A DNA stretch of 64,000 bases from Citrobacter sp. Awk 4 (GCF_028069725.1 NZ_JANEWG010000014.1:423-64422); one strand, 5' to 3'; shown: positions 1-9,964, counted from the first letter of the stretch. Translations and numbers: made by a program. The notes: generated from the sequence alone by a model not told the origin.

Positions 1-182
1 TTATGCGGTATTAGCTACCGTTTCCAGTAGTTATCCCCCTCCATCGGGCAGTTTCCCAGACATTACTCACCCGTCCGCCACTCGTCACCCAGGGAGCAAG
101 CTCCCCTGTGCTACCGTTCGACTTGCATGTGTTAGGCCTGCCGCCAGCGTTCAATCTGAGCCATGATCAAACTCTTCAATTT
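1..182 (-). rRNA. rrs: 16S ribosomal RNA, 5' end (partial)
   Basis: Read on the minus strand, the sequence starting at 182 is the enterobacterial 16S 5' end (AAATTGAAGAGTTTGATC), followed by the universal 27F region and the V1 hairpin. The gene runs off the left edge, so only about 182 nt are present. Linkage to murI and btuB matches the rrnB position of E. coli. The V1 hairpin (GGGGAGCTTGCTCCC type) resembles Citrobacter-like 16S genes, which is recalled rather than searched. Confidence 0.98.
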
Positions 183-313
183 AAGTTTGATGCTCATGAA
201 TTAAACTTCGTAATGAATTACGTGTTCACTCATAAGACTTGGTATTCATTTTTCGTCCGGGGACGTTAAGAATCCATGTCACTTTGAGTGCCCACACAGA
301 TTGTCTGATAAAT

Positions 314-325
314 TGTTAAAGAGCA
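314..325 (-). promoter_or_regulatory. rRNA leader boxA antitermination site
   Basis: On the minus strand this reads TGCTCTTTAACA, the canonical boxA of enterobacterial rRNA leaders, which recruits NusB/NusE for rRNA antitermination. It lies between promoter P2 and the mature 16S 5' end. The rest of the leader (183-360) holds the 5' processing sequence and no gene. Confidence 0.9.
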
Positions 326-362
326 GTGCCGCTTCGCTTTTTCTCAGCGGCGCGGGGTGTGC

Positions 363-390
363 ATATTACGCCATCCCGCTACAGAGTCAA
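363..390 (-). promoter_or_regulatory. rrn P2 promoter
   Basis: On the minus strand a -35 hexamer TTGACT (385-390) and a -10 TAATAT (363-368) are separated by 16 bp. The position downstream of P1 and upstream of boxA is that of rrn P2. Confidence 0.88.
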
Positions 391-481
391 GCCTTTATTT
401 TTGCTTTCTCTGCTGGAGTTCTCAGTGGAACCCCGCTGACCCGGCGGCTTGCGTGCCGTTGTTCCGTGTCAGTGGAGGCGC

Positions 482-509
482 ATTATAGGGAGTTATTTCC
501 GGCTGACAA
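482..509 (-). promoter_or_regulatory. rrn P1 promoter with UP element
   Basis: On the minus strand a -35 TTGTCA (504-509) and a perfect -10 TATAAT (482-487) have the 16-bp spacing typical of growth-rate-regulated rrn P1. The GC-rich discriminator GCGCCTCC follows the -10. The A/T-rich stretch at about 511-535 fits an UP element that binds the RNA polymerase alpha C-terminal domain. Fis sites would lie further upstream, towards murI, but I could not place them with confidence. Confidence 0.92.
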
Positions 510-560
510 GCGGAAATTCAAAATAATTTCTCAAGCGTTCTCTTTTTGAGCAAAAGACAT

Positions 561-1412
561 TTAAACAGCCAGTTTTTCGAGCGTTTTGAAGCCATAACGC
601 TGTAAAACGGGTAATAACTGTTCAGTCTCTTGGGTAGCAGCCATGCAAAACGCAATGTTCTCATCCGTTGATTTTGCATCTGGTGCTTCATGTTCTAACA
701 GCCAGGCAGTACGACGCGCAATTGCAGCACCGGAATCGACCAGCCGCGTCCCTTCAGGAAGCACCTGTAATAATTCTTCCTGTAGTAGAGGGAAATGCGT
801 GCATCCTAATACCACCGTGTCAGGCGGCTCTTGCATGCGAAGCCAGGGGCGCAGAATACGTTGCAACTCTTCCAGGGGGACAGGAACGCCGTGCAACTTA
901 GCTTCAGCCAGCTCTACCAACTCTGCAGAACCCAACATGGAGATCTGGCATTCATTAGCAAAGCGCGCAATCAGCTCATGGGTATAAGGGCGTTTAACCG
1001 TCCCTCGCGTCGCCAGTAGCCCCACTACGCCATTCGCCGTCAGCCTCGCCGCCGGTTTAATAGCAGGAACGACCCCCACTACCGGGAAAGCAAACTTTTC
1101 ACGTAATGCAGGCAGTGAAACCGTACTGGCTGTGTTGCAGGCAATAACGGCCAGCGCGAGAGGGTAACGTTGCTGAACTGCAGTGACAATTTCAACAACG
1201 CGCTCAACGATGAACTCCTCGCTCTTCTCCCCATAGGGAAAAGCAACGTTATCGAATGCGTATATATAGTGGAGATCCGGCAGGAGATGCCGGATCTCAT
1301 CATAAACTGACAGTCCACCAACGCCGGAATCAAACACCAGCACAGTGGGACGTGGATCAGAAGGTGTAGCTGCCAGACAAGGTGTATTCCCGTCCTGCAG
1401 TTTGGTAGCCAT
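561..1412 (-). CDS. murI: Glutamate racemase MurI
   Basis: Cofactor-independent interconversion of L- and D-glutamate in the cytoplasm, supplying D-Glu for peptidoglycan. The 283-residue protein fits the family (about 285 in E. coli). The two catalytic cysteines are visible: Cys92 in ACNTAS and Cys204 in LGCTHFPLL. The DSGVGGLS motif near residue 28 is the N-terminal signature. The N-terminal extension of about 20 residues is the one linked in E. coli to activation by UDP-MurNAc-Ala. The first 56 bp overlap the end of btuB in another frame, so translation of the two is probably coupled. The rrn promoter follows directly downstream. Confidence 0.97.
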   Translation of the reverse strand: MATKLQDGNTPCLAATPSDPRPTVLVFDSGVGGLSVYDEIRHLLPDLHYIYAFDNVAFPYGEKSEEFIVERVVEIVTAVQQRYPLALAVIACNTASTVSLPALREKFAFPVVGVVPAIKPAARLTANGVVGLLATRGTVKRPYTHELIARFANECQISMLGSAELVELAEAKLHGVPVPLEELQRILRPWLRMQEPPDTVVLGCTHFPLLQEELLQVLPEGTRLVDSGAAIARRTAWLLEHEAPDAKSTDENIAFCMAATQETEQLLPVLQRYGFKTLEKLAV

Positions 1413-3210
1413 AAACTGTCTCGTAATCTTTGTCGAACAGGTTGGCTATTTTACCACGAACTGTCAGTTGTGAGGTGAGTGGATATGAAAGTCCGATATC
1501 CCACAAACTCATTCCGCCCATTTTGATTGTGCGTGAGTTGTCATAGTCGTAATCGTAGCGTTCGCCTATGTATTGATAAGTTACATCCCAACCTAACTCA
1601 TAGAGCTGTCCACTCAACTCGTACTTAACCTGTTGTTTCGCGCGACGATAGAGTTGTTTGTCGGTCTCATCATCACGCGGATCAACATATTGCAGCGTTA
1701 ACCGATGCTCAACAGGTCCAGTCGTTACGTTTCCCGTCCACTCCAGACCTTTTATCGTCGCGGATTTCACGTTGAAGTAGGTATTGTTGTTGTAATCGAT
1801 CAGATTCTGAATCTTGTAACGGTAGGTCGACAAGCGCCAGTCAACCGGCCCCGTTACTCCTTCAATCCCCGCTTCCCATTGCTTAGATTCTTCAGGCTTC
1901 AGATTTGGGTTTGAGGAGATACCAAAACGCTCGGCGCCAAATTGTTGCCCAAGAGAAGGGGCAAGAAAGCCAGTACCATAAGAGAGCGTAACTTTGTAAT
2001 CATCAACGAATTGCCAGCCTGCGGCAGTTTGCCAGGTACCATGCCAGCCAAACTGCTCGTCGTGATCTTCACGCCCGGAGGCTTCAAGAGTCACACTGCC
2101 AATCTGTTGCTGTCCGGTCAAGTAAAGGCCCGTCGTATCGCGCTTATACGTATCGGTCGTGAATACCATCTGTATATCCTGGCCGGAAGCGTTCAGTTTT
2201 TCTTGCTTCCAGTCCACACCCGCACTTACCGCCCCATCTCCGACAACAACATTGTTTCCCCACTGAACGTAACGTTGTTCCATGTCATCCAGGGTGTAGC
2301 CTGGTGCATAGCGGCCATTCACGCTGCTGTAATTGTAATCTTTAATACGCTGATAATTAGCGACCAGTTGCGAAGAGTAGATGCCCGAATTGAAGCGCAA
2401 CCCAGTATCCCACGACTGAGTGTAGTTTTGATGTTCGTCATTACCGCCATCATACCCCCAGTTGCCCTGGTCATAATCCGCATTGCTGGCATAGCCATAT
2501 CCGCGGAAGTAGCCACTAACATTGTCGTTAAACTTATGCTCAACCCCACCCCAGAAGAGTTTGTTGCGGTAGCCATCACGATCGTGATCGCCGCTATAAC
2601 TAGAGTTTGGCTGGACGTTAAAACCTTTTGTTGTCTGATACGCCCCGGCCACAGTCACCACCGTATCGTCAAAACGCTGGCGCCAGGTACCATCGTATTG
2701 CTGGTAACCATCTGTCCCCATTCCTGCATTAATCTGCGAACGCTCTTCGCCCGTCATAGTAATGATATTGACCACACCACCGATAGCGCCAGAACCATAA
2801 ATTGCCGAGCGCGGCCCTCTGATATATTCAATACGCTGTACCAGCGAAACAGGTATTTGATCGATGTCGGAGTTGTTTGATATTCCAGGACGGGCGACAG
2901 GGACCCCATCCACCAGCACCAGAACATGTCTGGATTCAGTCCCTCGAACATAAAGAGAAGATCCTTGGCCCAGCCCGCCATTTTGCGCCACATCGACACC
3001 AGGTAAGCGACGCATCACATCCAGAACGTTTTTGGATTGCCAACGTTCGATATCCTCACGGGTGACAATATCGGTTGGCGCGAGCACGGTATTCACTGGT
3101 TGTTGAAAACGGTTTGCGGTAACGACCATGGTGTCCGGGTTAACATCCTGCGCCCACCCGGAAAATGCTGTGACAGAGAGCGCCGTCAGCAGCGAGGTTT
3201 TTTTAATCAT
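1357..3210 (-). CDS. btuB: Outer-membrane vitamin B12 receptor BtuB
   Basis: TonB-dependent transporter that carries cobalamin across the outer membrane; it is also known as a receptor for phage BF23 and E colicins. The start at 3210 gives 617 residues (614 in E. coli) and a signal peptide MIKKTSLLTALSVTAFSGWA. A TonB box (DTMVVTA) follows at once, then the plug domain (to about residue 155) and a beta barrel ending in a C-terminal Phe (SGSYTF). A longer reading frame from 3252 would only add 14 residues ahead of the signal peptide, inside the riboswitch leader. Its 3' end overlaps murI by 56 bp. Confidence 0.97.
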   Translation of the reverse strand: MIKKTSLLTALSVTAFSGWAQDVNPDTMVVTANRFQQPVNTVLAPTDIVTREDIERWQSKNVLDVMRRLPGVDVAQNGGLGQGSSLYVRGTESRHVLVLVDGVPVARPGISNNSDIDQIPVSLVQRIEYIRGPRSAIYGSGAIGGVVNIITMTGEERSQINAGMGTDGYQQYDGTWRQRFDDTVVTVAGAYQTTKGFNVQPNSSYSGDHDRDGYRNKLFWGGVEHKFNDNVSGYFRGYGYASNADYDQGNWGYDGGNDEHQNYTQSWDTGLRFNSGIYSSQLVANYQRIKDYNYSSVNGRYAPGYTLDDMEQRYVQWGNNVVVGDGAVSAGVDWKQEKLNASGQDIQMVFTTDTYKRDTTGLYLTGQQQIGSVTLEASGREDHDEQFGWHGTWQTAAGWQFVDDYKVTLSYGTGFLAPSLGQQFGAERFGISSNPNLKPEESKQWEAGIEGVTGPVDWRLSTYRYKIQNLIDYNNNTYFNVKSATIKGLEWTGNVTTGPVEHRLTLQYVDPRDDETDKQLYRRAKQQVKYELSGQLYELGWDVTYQYIGERYDYDYDNSRTIKMGGMSLWDIGLSYPLTSQLTVRGKIANLFDKDYETVYGYQTAGREYTLSGSYTF

Positions 3211-3214
3211 TGTA

Positions 3215-3468
3215 AAGCATCCACAATATAAGAAGGATGCCGCAGGCCCCATCGATAGTACGCGATGATGAAAACCAGATGCGACGTTAGCCGGCAGGTC
3301 TTCGGGCTTGGAAGATTATCGATGTACCCGATAAAAAGAGATGAAGACTTCCCACCTTCCGGCAGTGTCTGCTTACGCACCCATCCCATCTTTCCTTACC
3401 GCTGCGCGTCAGCCCCAGATTTACACTGGGTTCCCTTTTAACTCACAGGACCGGAGCACGGATGCTAC
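3215..3468 (-). promoter_or_regulatory. Cobalamin (AdoCbl) riboswitch of btuB
   Basis: On the minus strand the leader contains the conserved elements of the E. coli btuB riboswitch in order: GGTCCTGTGAGTT (about 3440-3453), CAGTG with the TCTGGGGCTGACGCG segment (about 3402-3432), the AGCGGTAAGGAAAG region (about 3389-3405), and the B12-box-type AAGCCCGAAGACCTGCCGG (3291-3310). Adenosylcobalamin binding is known to shut off btuB translation. The span 3253-3584 otherwise holds only the divergent trmA leader. Boundaries are approximate. Confidence 0.93.
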
Positions 3469-3584
3469 ATTCTGCTATAACCCATTGTCTACACTCGATA
3501 TCACAAATCCGTAATCATCAATGACTGGACATCTGATGAGCAATCCCTACAATCCCCGCGTACTTTTATTATTCAGGATGCATC

Positions 3585-4685
3585 ATGACCCCCGAACACC
3601 TTCCGACAGAACAGTATGACGCGCAGCTTGCCGAGAAAGTCGTCCGTTTGCAGAGTATGATGGCGCCGTTTTCTGACCTGATGCCGGAAGTGTTTCGCTC
3701 GCCGGTCAGCCACTACCGTATGCGCGCCGAATTTCGTTTATGGCACGATGGTGATGACCTGTACCACATCATGTTTGATCAGCAGACCAAAAACCGCATT
3801 CGCGTCGACAGCTTCCCGGCCGCCAGCGAGCTGATCAACCAACTGATGACTGCCATGATTGAAGGCGTTCGCGACAATCACACCCTACGCCACAAACTGT
3901 TCCAGATTGATTACCTCACCACAATGAGCAATCAGGCGGTGGTCTCGCTGCTGTACCATAAAAAACTGGATGATGCCTGGCGTAAAGAAGCCGAAGTCTT
4001 ACGGGATGCATTACGCGCAAAAAATCTGAATGTGCATCTGATCGGCCGGGCAACGAAAACCAAAATTGAGCTGGACCAGGATTTCATAGACGAACGTCTA
4101 CCGGTTGCCGGGAAAGAGATGATCTACCGCCAGGTAGAGAACAGCTTTACCCAACCTAATGCGGCGATGAACATTCAAATGCTGGAATGGGCGCTGGATG
4201 CAACCAAAGGATCGACCGGCGACCTGCTTGAGCTGTACTGCGGTAACGGTAACTTTTCGTTAGCGCTGGCGCGAAATTTTGACCGTGTACTGGCGACGGA
4301 AATCGCCAAACCGTCAGTGGCGGCAGCACAGTACAATATTGCCGCGAATCACATTGATAACGTACAAATTATTCGTATGGCTGCGGAAGAGTTTACCCAG
4401 GCGATGAACGGCGTGCGTGAATTTAACCGTCTGCAGGGCATTGACCTGAAGAGTTATCAGTGCGAAACCATTTTTGTTGACCCGCCACGCAGTGGTCTGG
4501 ACAGTGAAACCGAAAAAATGGTGCAGGCGTATCCGCGTATCCTCTACATCTCCTGTAATCCGGAGACGCTCTGCAAGAACCTGGAAACATTAAGCCAGAC
4601 GCACAATGTGTCACGCCTGGCGTTGTTCGATCAGTTCCCGTATACGCACCATATGGAGTGTGGGGTATTGCTGACAGCGAAGTAA
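3585..4685 (+). CDS. trmA: tRNA (uracil-5-)-methyltransferase TrmA
   Basis: SAM-dependent formation of m5U54 in the T-loop of tRNAs; E. coli TrmA also modifies tmRNA. At 366 residues it has exactly the E. coli length. The SAM-binding motif [15 protein letters not shown] is near residues 214-228. The catalytic part has VDPPRSGLD and the nucleophilic cysteine in [10 protein letters not shown] (about residue 324). It is transcribed divergently from btuB. The ATG at 3585 is preceded by a weak purine stretch (AGGATG). A REP-type hairpin follows the stop codon. Confidence 0.97.
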   Translation: MTPEHLPTEQYDAQLAEKVVRLQSMMAPFSDLMPEVFRSPVSHYRMRAEFRLWHDGDDLYHIMFDQQTKNRIRVDSFPAASELINQLMTAMIEGVRDNHTLRHKLFQIDYLTTMSNQAVVSLLYHKKLDDAWRKEAEVLRDALRAKNLNVHLIGRATKTKIELDQDFIDERLPVAGKEMIYRQVENSFTQPNAAMNIQMLEWALDATKGSTGDLLELYCGNGNFSLALARNFDRVLATEIAKPSVAAAQYNIAANHIDNVQIIRMAAEEFTQAMNGVREFNRLQGIDLKSYQCETIFVDPPRSGLDSETEKMVQAYPRILYISCNPETLCKNLETLSQTHNVSRLALFDQFPYTHHMECGVLLTAK

Positions 4686-4699
4686 AACGCGTTGCCGTT

Positions 4700-4735
4700 G
4701 TAGGCCTGATAAGCGCAGCGCCATCAGGCCTACTA
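4700..4735. repeat. REP-type palindrome between trmA and yijD
   Basis: An imperfect palindrome GTAGGCCTGAT...ATCAGGCCTAC with the internal core AAGCGCAGCGCC, typical of enterobacterial REP/BIME units. It lies between two convergent genes and may block exonucleases or terminate transcription. Confidence 0.8.
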
Positions 4736-4737
4736 CA

Positions 4738-5097
4738 TTATTCTGGCAATTCCTGCTTACGATTGCGGACCTTAAAGCCAATCCAGAACACCAGCGCCAC
4801 CGACAGTACTGCCGGGAAGAAGTTGGAGCCGATATCCGGATATTCCGCACGTACCACGGTACTGTAGAGCAGCACACCCAGAATAAAGCAGGCGGCAGCA
4901 AGACCTGGTAGCCCCACAGGCATCGTGCGATTTTGATAGCGTTGATGCAGGCAATACACCGCCAGTACCAGCGCAATTAACGGGAAGACAGAAAAGGGCA
5001 CAATGGAGCTAAACAGCGCCGCAAATGTACCATTGATTGACAAGCCAGCGACCAGCGCCAGCAGTAGCGTACCTTTATCTTGACCTGACTGTTTCAT
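4738..5097 (-). CDS. yijD: Inner-membrane protein YijD (DUF1422)
   Basis: Function unknown. The 119-residue protein matches E. coli YijD in length and shows about four hydrophobic segments (roughly residues 12-30, 32-48, 62-82 and 92-108) separated by short charged loops, as expected for a small inner-membrane protein. It lies 15 bp downstream of fabR on the same strand, so the two are probably one operon, as in E. coli. The neighbourhood hints at a membrane-lipid connection, but nothing in the protein shows this. Confidence 0.92.
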   Translation of the reverse strand: MKQSGQDKGTLLLALVAGLSINGTFAALFSSIVPFSVFPLIALVLAVYCLHQRYQNRTMPVGLPGLAAACFILGVLLYSTVVRAEYPDIGSNFFPAVLSVALVFWIGFKVRNRKQELPE

Positions 5098-5112
5098 TGC
5101 TCATCCTTCACG

Positions 5113-5745
5113 TTACTCGGAGTGATGTGACATTTTCTCTTGTTCACGGCGATACCAGTAATATGCCCCTTTCGCAATCATGCGCAGTTGCAATACCAGT
5201 CGCTCTTCTAATTGCCGACGCTGTTCTGCGCCAACATCCAATGCCTCCGCGCCCGCACTGAACACAATCGTCACCATGGCTTCGGCCTGAGCTTCAGTGA
5301 ACGCACGCGGCATATGGTTTTCGAGTTCAAGATAGTCCGCAAGTTCCGCGATGAAATGTTGAATTTCACGCGCAACGGCCGCACGAAACGCGGCAGAGGT
5401 ACCCGAACGTTCACGCAATAATAAACGGAAGGCGTTTGGATTGTTGCCAATGAACTCCATAAATGTGGAGACCGAGGTGCGGATCACACTCCCACCTTTG
5501 GCAATACGCTGACGCGCCTGACGCATCAGTTGACGTAGCATTAAACCGCTTTCATCGACCATCGTCAGACCAAGCTCATCCACATCACGGAAATGGCGGT
5601 AAAACGAGGTTGGCGCAATGCCCGCTTCCCGCGCAACTTCGCGCAGGCTCAGACTGGCGAAACTTCGCTCAGCACTCAGTTGACTGAATGCAGCTTCTAC
5701 CAGCGAACGCCGGGTTTTCTCTTTTTGTTGCGCTCTAACGCCCAT
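5113..5745 (-). CDS. fabR: TetR-family fatty-acid biosynthesis repressor FabR
   Basis: Repressor of fabA and fabB that adjusts the unsaturated/saturated fatty acid ratio by sensing acyl-ACP and acyl-CoA. The start at 5745 ([14 protein letters not shown]) is the K-12 start; the open frame continues 42 codons upstream but that stretch does not resemble the family. The TetR helix-turn-helix is [20 protein letters not shown], about residues 33-52. The protein is 210 residues, about five shorter than E. coli, because the C-terminal tail after the REQEK motif is different (MSHHSE). It is divergent from sthA and upstream of yijD. Confidence 0.95.
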   Translation of the reverse strand: MGVRAQQKEKTRRSLVEAAFSQLSAERSFASLSLREVAREAGIAPTSFYRHFRDVDELGLTMVDESGLMLRQLMRQARQRIAKGGSVIRTSVSTFMEFIGNNPNAFRLLLRERSGTSAAFRAAVAREIQHFIAELADYLELENHMPRAFTEAQAEAMVTIVFSAGAEALDVGAEQRRQLEERLVLQLRMIAKGAYYWYRREQEKMSHHSE

Positions 5746-5946
5746 CACGATGTCTGAATCCTTCCGTATGCCTTGTCTGGCACTATACCAGAGATTAAAA
5801 GTAACGGGTTTACGCCGGATTGTGAATGATTGTTTACGCGCAGTTTGTGCTTCGACTTCGCAAAAAAGCACAACGATAATTGGGTTATCCCGGCAATAAT
5901 GTTACTATCCTGTTGCTTTTATGTATAAGAACAGGTAAGCCTTACC

Positions 5947-7347
5947 ATGCCACATTCCTACGATTACGATGCAATAGTAATAGGTTCAGGCCCCGGCGGC
6001 GAAGGCGCTGCAATGGGTCTGGTTAAGCTTGGCGCGCGCGTCGCCGTTATTGAGCGTTATCATAACGTTGGCGGCGGTTGTACCCACTGGGGCACCATCC
6101 CGTCAAAAGCGCTCCGCCACGCCGTTAGCCGTATCATCGAATTCAATCAGAACCCACTTTACAGCGACCATTCCCGACTGCTTCGTTCTTCCTTTGCCGA
6201 TATTCTCAACCATGCCGATAACGTAATAAATCAGCAAACGCGCATGCGGCAGGGTTTTTATGAGCGTAATCACTGCGAAATTCTGCAAGGTAACGCCCGT
6301 TTTGTTGACGAACACACGCTTGCACTGGAATGCCATGACGGTACGGTAGAAACGTTGACGGCCGAGAAATTTGTCATCGCCTGCGGTTCTCGCCCGTACC
6401 ATCCTGGCGATGTCGACTTCTCGCATCCCCGCGTGTATGACAGTGATTCCATTCTCAGCCTGCAACATGAACCGCGCCACGTACTGATCTATGGCGCAGG
6501 GGTTATTGGCTGTGAATACGCCTCAATATTCCGGGGAATGGATGTCAAAGTCGACCTGATCAATACCCGCGATCGTCTGCTGGCATTCCTCGATCAGGAA
6601 ATGTCCGACTCCCTCTCTTACCACTTCTGGAACAGCGGCGTCGTCATTCGCCACAATGAAGAGTACGAGAAAATCGAAGGGTGTGACGATGGCGTGATCA
6701 TGCACCTGAAATCCGGCAAAAAACTAAAAGCGGATTGCCTGCTGTACGCCAACGGACGCACCGGTAACACGGATTCGCTGGCGCTGGAAAATATTGGCCT
6801 GGAAACGGACAGCCGCGGTCAGTTGAAAGTCAACAGCATGTACCAAACGGCATTACCACACGTGTATGCCGTGGGCGATGTGATCGGTTACCCGAGCCTT
6901 GCCTCTGCGGCTTACGATCAGGGCCGTATCGCAGCACACGCGCTGGTCAAAGGAGAAGCCACAGCCCATCTTATCGAAGATATCCCCACCGGGATTTACA
7001 CCATTCCGGAAATCAGTTCTGTCGGTAAAACCGAACAGCAGCTGACAGCGATGAAAGTGCCGTATGAAGTAGGACGTGCTCAGTTTAAACATCTGGCGCG
7101 GGCGCAAATCGTCGGGATGAATGTTGGAACGCTAAAAATCCTGTTCCATCGTGAAACCAAAGAAATTCTGGGGATCCATTGCTTTGGTGAGCGTGCGGCA
7201 GAAATTATTCACATTGGCCAGGCGATCATGGAACAAAAAGGTGGTGGTAACACGATTGAGTACTTCGTTAACACCACCTTTAACTACCCGACGATGGCGG
7301 AAGCCTATCGGGTAGCGGCGTTAAATGGTTTAAACCGCCTGTTTTAA
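5947..7347 (+). CDS. sthA: Soluble pyridine nucleotide transhydrogenase SthA (UdhA)
   Basis: FAD-dependent cytosolic enzyme that moves reducing equivalents between NADPH and NAD+. At 466 residues it equals the E. coli length. The N-terminal FAD motif [11 protein letters not shown] is at about residues 12-22 and the second Rossmann motif [13 protein letters not shown] at about 180-192. The redox-active disulfide of related dehydrogenases is incomplete: only one cysteine remains, in [14 protein letters not shown], as known for SthA. The last 18 bp overlap the 3' end of the convergent oxyR. Confidence 0.97.
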   Translation: MPHSYDYDAIVIGSGPGGEGAAMGLVKLGARVAVIERYHNVGGGCTHWGTIPSKALRHAVSRIIEFNQNPLYSDHSRLLRSSFADILNHADNVINQQTRMRQGFYERNHCEILQGNARFVDEHTLALECHDGTVETLTAEKFVIACGSRPYHPGDVDFSHPRVYDSDSILSLQHEPRHVLIYGAGVIGCEYASIFRGMDVKVDLINTRDRLLAFLDQEMSDSLSYHFWNSGVVIRHNEEYEKIEGCDDGVIMHLKSGKKLKADCLLYANGRTGNTDSLALENIGLETDSRGQLKVNSMYQTALPHVYAVGDVIGYPSLASAAYDQGRIAAHALVKGEATAHLIEDIPTGIYTIPEISSVGKTEQQLTAMKVPYEVGRAQFKHLARAQIVGMNVGTLKILFHRETKEILGIHCFGERAAEIIHIGQAIMEQKGGGNTIEYFVNTTFNYPTMAEAYRVAALNGLNRLF

Positions 7348-8247
7348 CGCGTTGTCAAAATGGCCATCCATCGAACCACGGATGGCCTCCGCCAACTGCT
7401 CATAACGGCTGCGTAGCGGTGATCCGGGACGATAAACCAACCCAACCGTACGACGCGGTTCAGGCTTAATACAAGGCAGATATACCACGCCATCACGCTT
7501 ACGTTCTGGCGGAACCGCCAGCGCAGGCAACAGAGTAATCCCACTTCCTGCCGCCACCATATTGCGTAATGTTTCCAGACTGGTTGCCCGGAAATGAGTA
7601 TCTTCATCCGCACCGGCTTCAAAACAGAAGCCCATCGCCTGGTCGCGCAAACAGTGGCCATCTTCCAGCATCAGCAGCTTTTCACCCGCCAGATCGGACA
7701 TCGGCACGCGGTCGCGGTTCGCCCACGGGTGATCTTCATAGATCGCCAGCATCATCGGTTCATCAAACAGCGGAACTTCGATAAACGCCTCACTCTCCTT
7801 CACCAGCGCCAGAATAACGCAGTCGAGCTTGCCGCTATCCAGTTGTGCTAACAATTGATGCGTCTGCGCCTCATGCAAATACATTTCTAACTTCGGGAAG
7901 GTCTGATGCAGCATGGGAATAATATGCGGCAGCAAATAAGGGCCAACCGTTGGGATCAAACCAATATGTAACGGCCCGGACATTGTCTCGCCTTGCTGGC
8001 TTGCCATTTCCTTGAGCACTTTGACCTCACGCAGCACGGTACGCGCCTGATCCACCAGCAGCAAACCTGCCTGAGTGAACAGAACTTTACGACTCGTACG
8101 CTCCAGTAGCATCACGCCCAGCTCATCTTCCAGCTTGCGGATCTGCCCGCTCAGCGTCGGTTGGCTAACGTGACAGGAGTCCGCCGCCCGCCGGAAGTGA
8201 CGATGCTCGGCTAATGCCACCAGGTATTCAAGATCACGAATATTCAT
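7330..8247 (-). CDS. oxyR: Hydrogen-peroxide sensor and LysR-type regulator OxyR
   Basis: Transcription factor activated by peroxide through an intramolecular disulfide; known E. coli targets include katG, ahpCF, dps and oxyS. It is 305 residues, as in E. coli. The N-terminal winged helix-turn-helix spans about residues 2-60 ([20 protein letters not shown]). The redox pair Cys199 and Cys208 lies in [11 protein letters not shown]. It is divergent from oxyS across a shared control region and converges on sthA with an 18-bp overlap. katG lies about 22 kb away in this window. Confidence 0.98.
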   Translation of the reverse strand: MNIRDLEYLVALAEHRHFRRAADSCHVSQPTLSGQIRKLEDELGVMLLERTSRKVLFTQAGLLLVDQARTVLREVKVLKEMASQQGETMSGPLHIGLIPTVGPYLLPHIIPMLHQTFPKLEMYLHEAQTHQLLAQLDSGKLDCVILALVKESEAFIEVPLFDEPMMLAIYEDHPWANRDRVPMSDLAGEKLLMLEDGHCLRDQAMGFCFEAGADEDTHFRATSLETLRNMVAAGSGITLLPALAVPPERKRDGVVYLPCIKPEPRRTVGLVYRPGSPLRSRYEQLAEAIRGSMDGHFDNALKQAV

Positions 8248-8278
8248 TATTCATCCTCCGTCGCCACGATAGTTCATG

Positions 8279-8336
8279 GCGATAGGTAGAATAGCAACGA
8301 ACGATTATCCCTATCAAGCCTTCTGACTAATAATAC
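8279..8336. promoter_or_regulatory. oxyR-oxyS divergent control region (OxyR site and oxyS -10)
   Basis: GATAGG at 8281 and CCTATC near 8309-8314 bracket about 34 bp with internal ATAG and TTAT half-sites, resembling the OxyR operator at this position in E. coli. TAATAC at 8331-8336 sits 6 nt before the predicted oxyS +1 and is the likely -10. OxyR is known to repress itself and activate oxyS from here. Confidence 0.7.
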
Positions 8337-8342
8337 ATCACA

Positions 8343-8457
8343 GAAACGGAGCGGTACCTCTTTAACCCCTTGAAGCCACTGCCCGTTCAGAGAGTTTCTC
8401 TCATACTCGACATAGCGAAAGCCAACGTGAACTTTTGCGGACCCCGTGGTCCGCTTT
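8343..8457 (+). ncRNA. oxyS: OxyS small regulatory RNA
   Basis: Peroxide-induced Hfq-dependent sRNA. The 5' end GAAACGGAGCGG, the loop region around CCCTTGAAG, the single-stranded AAAGCCAACGTGAACTTTTG linker and a 3' terminator hairpin (GCGGACC/GGTCCGC plus T-run) match E. coli OxyS in order and size. The terminator loop differs (CCGT instead of the recalled UCCAG), as do several bases of the middle stem. It is divergent from oxyR. Confidence 0.93.
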
Positions 8458-8463
8458 TTTTTG

Positions 8464-8492
8464 CATAAAAAAGCCTGACGTGGCGCCAGGCT
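8464..8492 (-). terminator. Rho-independent terminator of argH
   Basis: On the minus strand AGCCTGGCGCCACGTCAGGCT forms a hairpin followed by six Ts. It lies about 100 nt downstream of the argH stop codon and ends the argCBH transcript. It is back-to-back with the oxyS terminator. Confidence 0.85.
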
Positions 8493-8509
8493 CGAATTCC
8501 CCTACAGGC

Positions 8510-8592
8510 TACAACCATCAGGCCAGATACAGCAAAGCTGCCATCCGGCATGCTGCACCAATCTGCCCGATGGCGCTACGCGTATCAGACCT
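8510..8592. repeat. Degenerate REP pair downstream of argH
   Basis: Two REP-like half palindromes (CCATCAGGCC...GCCATCCGGCA and CCGATGGCGCTACGCGTATCAG) face each other between the argH stop and its terminator, resembling a diverged BIME. Confidence 0.6.
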
Positions 8593-9964
8593 ATGCCAGA
8601 CGCGCCTTTGCGTAGTCGATCGCCTGAGCAACCTGCTGCGGCGATACACCACCTTTTGCCGCCCGTTTGTCCAGACAGGATTGCAGCGACAGGATGGGAT
8701 ACACATCATCGCCAATCACCGCACTGAACTTCTGCAAATCATTCAGCGACAACGCTTCCAGCGGTTTACCCTGACGAATCGCTTCGACCACCGTTTCACC
8801 CACAATATGGTGCGCTTCACGGAACGGTACGCCTTTAGCGACCAGATAATCCGCCAGTTCCGTCGCGTTGGCATAACCCTGCTGCGCCGCTTCCTGGCAA
8901 CGAGGACGCTTCACCTGAATGCCATCCAGCACCAGCGCCGCCATATGCAGACAATCCAGCCAGGTGTCGAGCGCGTCGAACAGCCCCTCTTTGTCTTCCT
9001 GCATATCTTTGTTATACGCCAGCGGCAGACCTTTTAGCGTCATCATCATGCCGGTCAGCGCGCCCTGCACACGCCCACATTTGCCACGGATCAGTTCCAG
9101 CGCATCCGGGTTTTTCTTCTGCGGCATCAGAGAAGAGCCGGAAGTCACCCGATCGGAAAGCTCAACAAAGCCCGCTTCGCCGGTATTAAAGAAAATCAGA
9201 TCTTCTGCAAAACGTGACAGGTGAACCATCCCGATAGACGCGTCGGACAGCAGTTCAAGTACGTGGTCACGATCGGAAACACTGTCGAGGCTATTACGGG
9301 TAGCCGATGCAAAGCCCAGCCAACCGGCCAGCTGTTCACGGTCAATCTCGTAAGCGGTGCCCGCCAGCGCGCCACAACCTAATGGGCTGACATCCAGACG
9401 CTTAAGCGCATCCTGCAGGCGGCTCTCATCGCGGGCCAGCATTTCAACGTAAGCCAGGCACCAGTGGGCAAATGTGACCGGCTGCGCACGCTGAAGATGG
9501 GTATAGCCCGGCATCACCGCGTCCTGGTTGTTTTGCGCGGTTTCCACCAGCGCACTTTGCAGTTGGCGGTTAGCACTCAGTAGCTCCGCGACGGTATCTT
9601 TGCACCACAGCTTCAGATCGGTCGCGACCTGATCATTGCGGCTACGTCCGGTATGCAGTTTTTTACCTAACTGACCGACCTTGTCGATAAGCTTGCCTTC
9701 CACCCAGCTATGAATATCTTCGGCATCGCTTTGCAGGATCTGCTGCGGGTCCAGACGCACCTCTTCCAGCAGATTGTTCAGAGCCTCTTCCAGTTGCAAC
9801 TGCTCGTCTGCGGTCAACACGCCAACGGTCACCAACGCTTTGGACCAGGCAACAGAGCCGACGATATCCTGCTCCGCCAGGCGATAGTCGAAGCGCAAAG
9901 AGTCATTGAACTGTTTGAACCGTTGATCCGCTGCCTGTGTAAAACGCCCACCCCAAAGTGCCAT
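8591..9964 (-). CDS. argH: Argininosuccinate lyase ArgH
   Basis: Last step of arginine synthesis: cleaves argininosuccinate to arginine and fumarate in the cytoplasm. The 457 residues match E. coli. The fumarase/aspartase superfamily signature [12 protein letters not shown] carries the catalytic serine loop (about residues 276-287). [13 protein letters not shown] (about 105) and the TxxH region YTHLQRAQP (about 155) form the other conserved active-site segments. It is the last gene of argCBH, separated from argB by about 100 bp that contain a REP pair. Confidence 0.97.
   Translation of the reverse strand: MALWGGRFTQAADQRFKQFNDSLRFDYRLAEQDIVGSVAWSKALVTVGVLTADEQLQLEEALNNLLEEVRLDPQQILQSDAEDIHSWVEGKLIDKVGQLGKKLHTGRSRNDQVATDLKLWCKDTVAELLSANRQLQSALVETAQNNQDAVMPGYTHLQRAQPVTFAHWCLAYVEMLARDESRLQDALKRLDVSPLGCGALAGTAYEIDREQLAGWLGFASATRNSLDSVSDRDHVLELLSDASIGMVHLSRFAEDLIFFNTGEAGFVELSDRVTSGSSLMPQKKNPDALELIRGKCGRVQGALTGMMMTLKGLPLAYNKDMQEDKEGLFDALDTWLDCLHMAALVLDGIQVKRPRCQEAAQQGYANATELADYLVAKGVPFREAHHIVGETVVEAIRQGKPLEALSLNDLQKFSAVIGDDVYPILSLQSCLDKRAAKGGVSPQQVAQAIDYAKARLA

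Noticed and set aside
301-549. Open frame of 82 codons on the plus strand
   Set aside because: It lies antisense to the rRNA leader and the P1/P2 promoters; no ribosome binding site and no protein-like composition.
1942-2880. 312-codon open frame on the plus strand
   Set aside because: It is the antisense shadow of btuB, whose full-length receptor sequence on the minus strand is unmistakable.
5746-5871. 42-codon upstream extension of fabR
   Set aside because: The extension is not part of the TetR family and runs towards the sthA promoter; the MGVRAQQ start is the conserved one.
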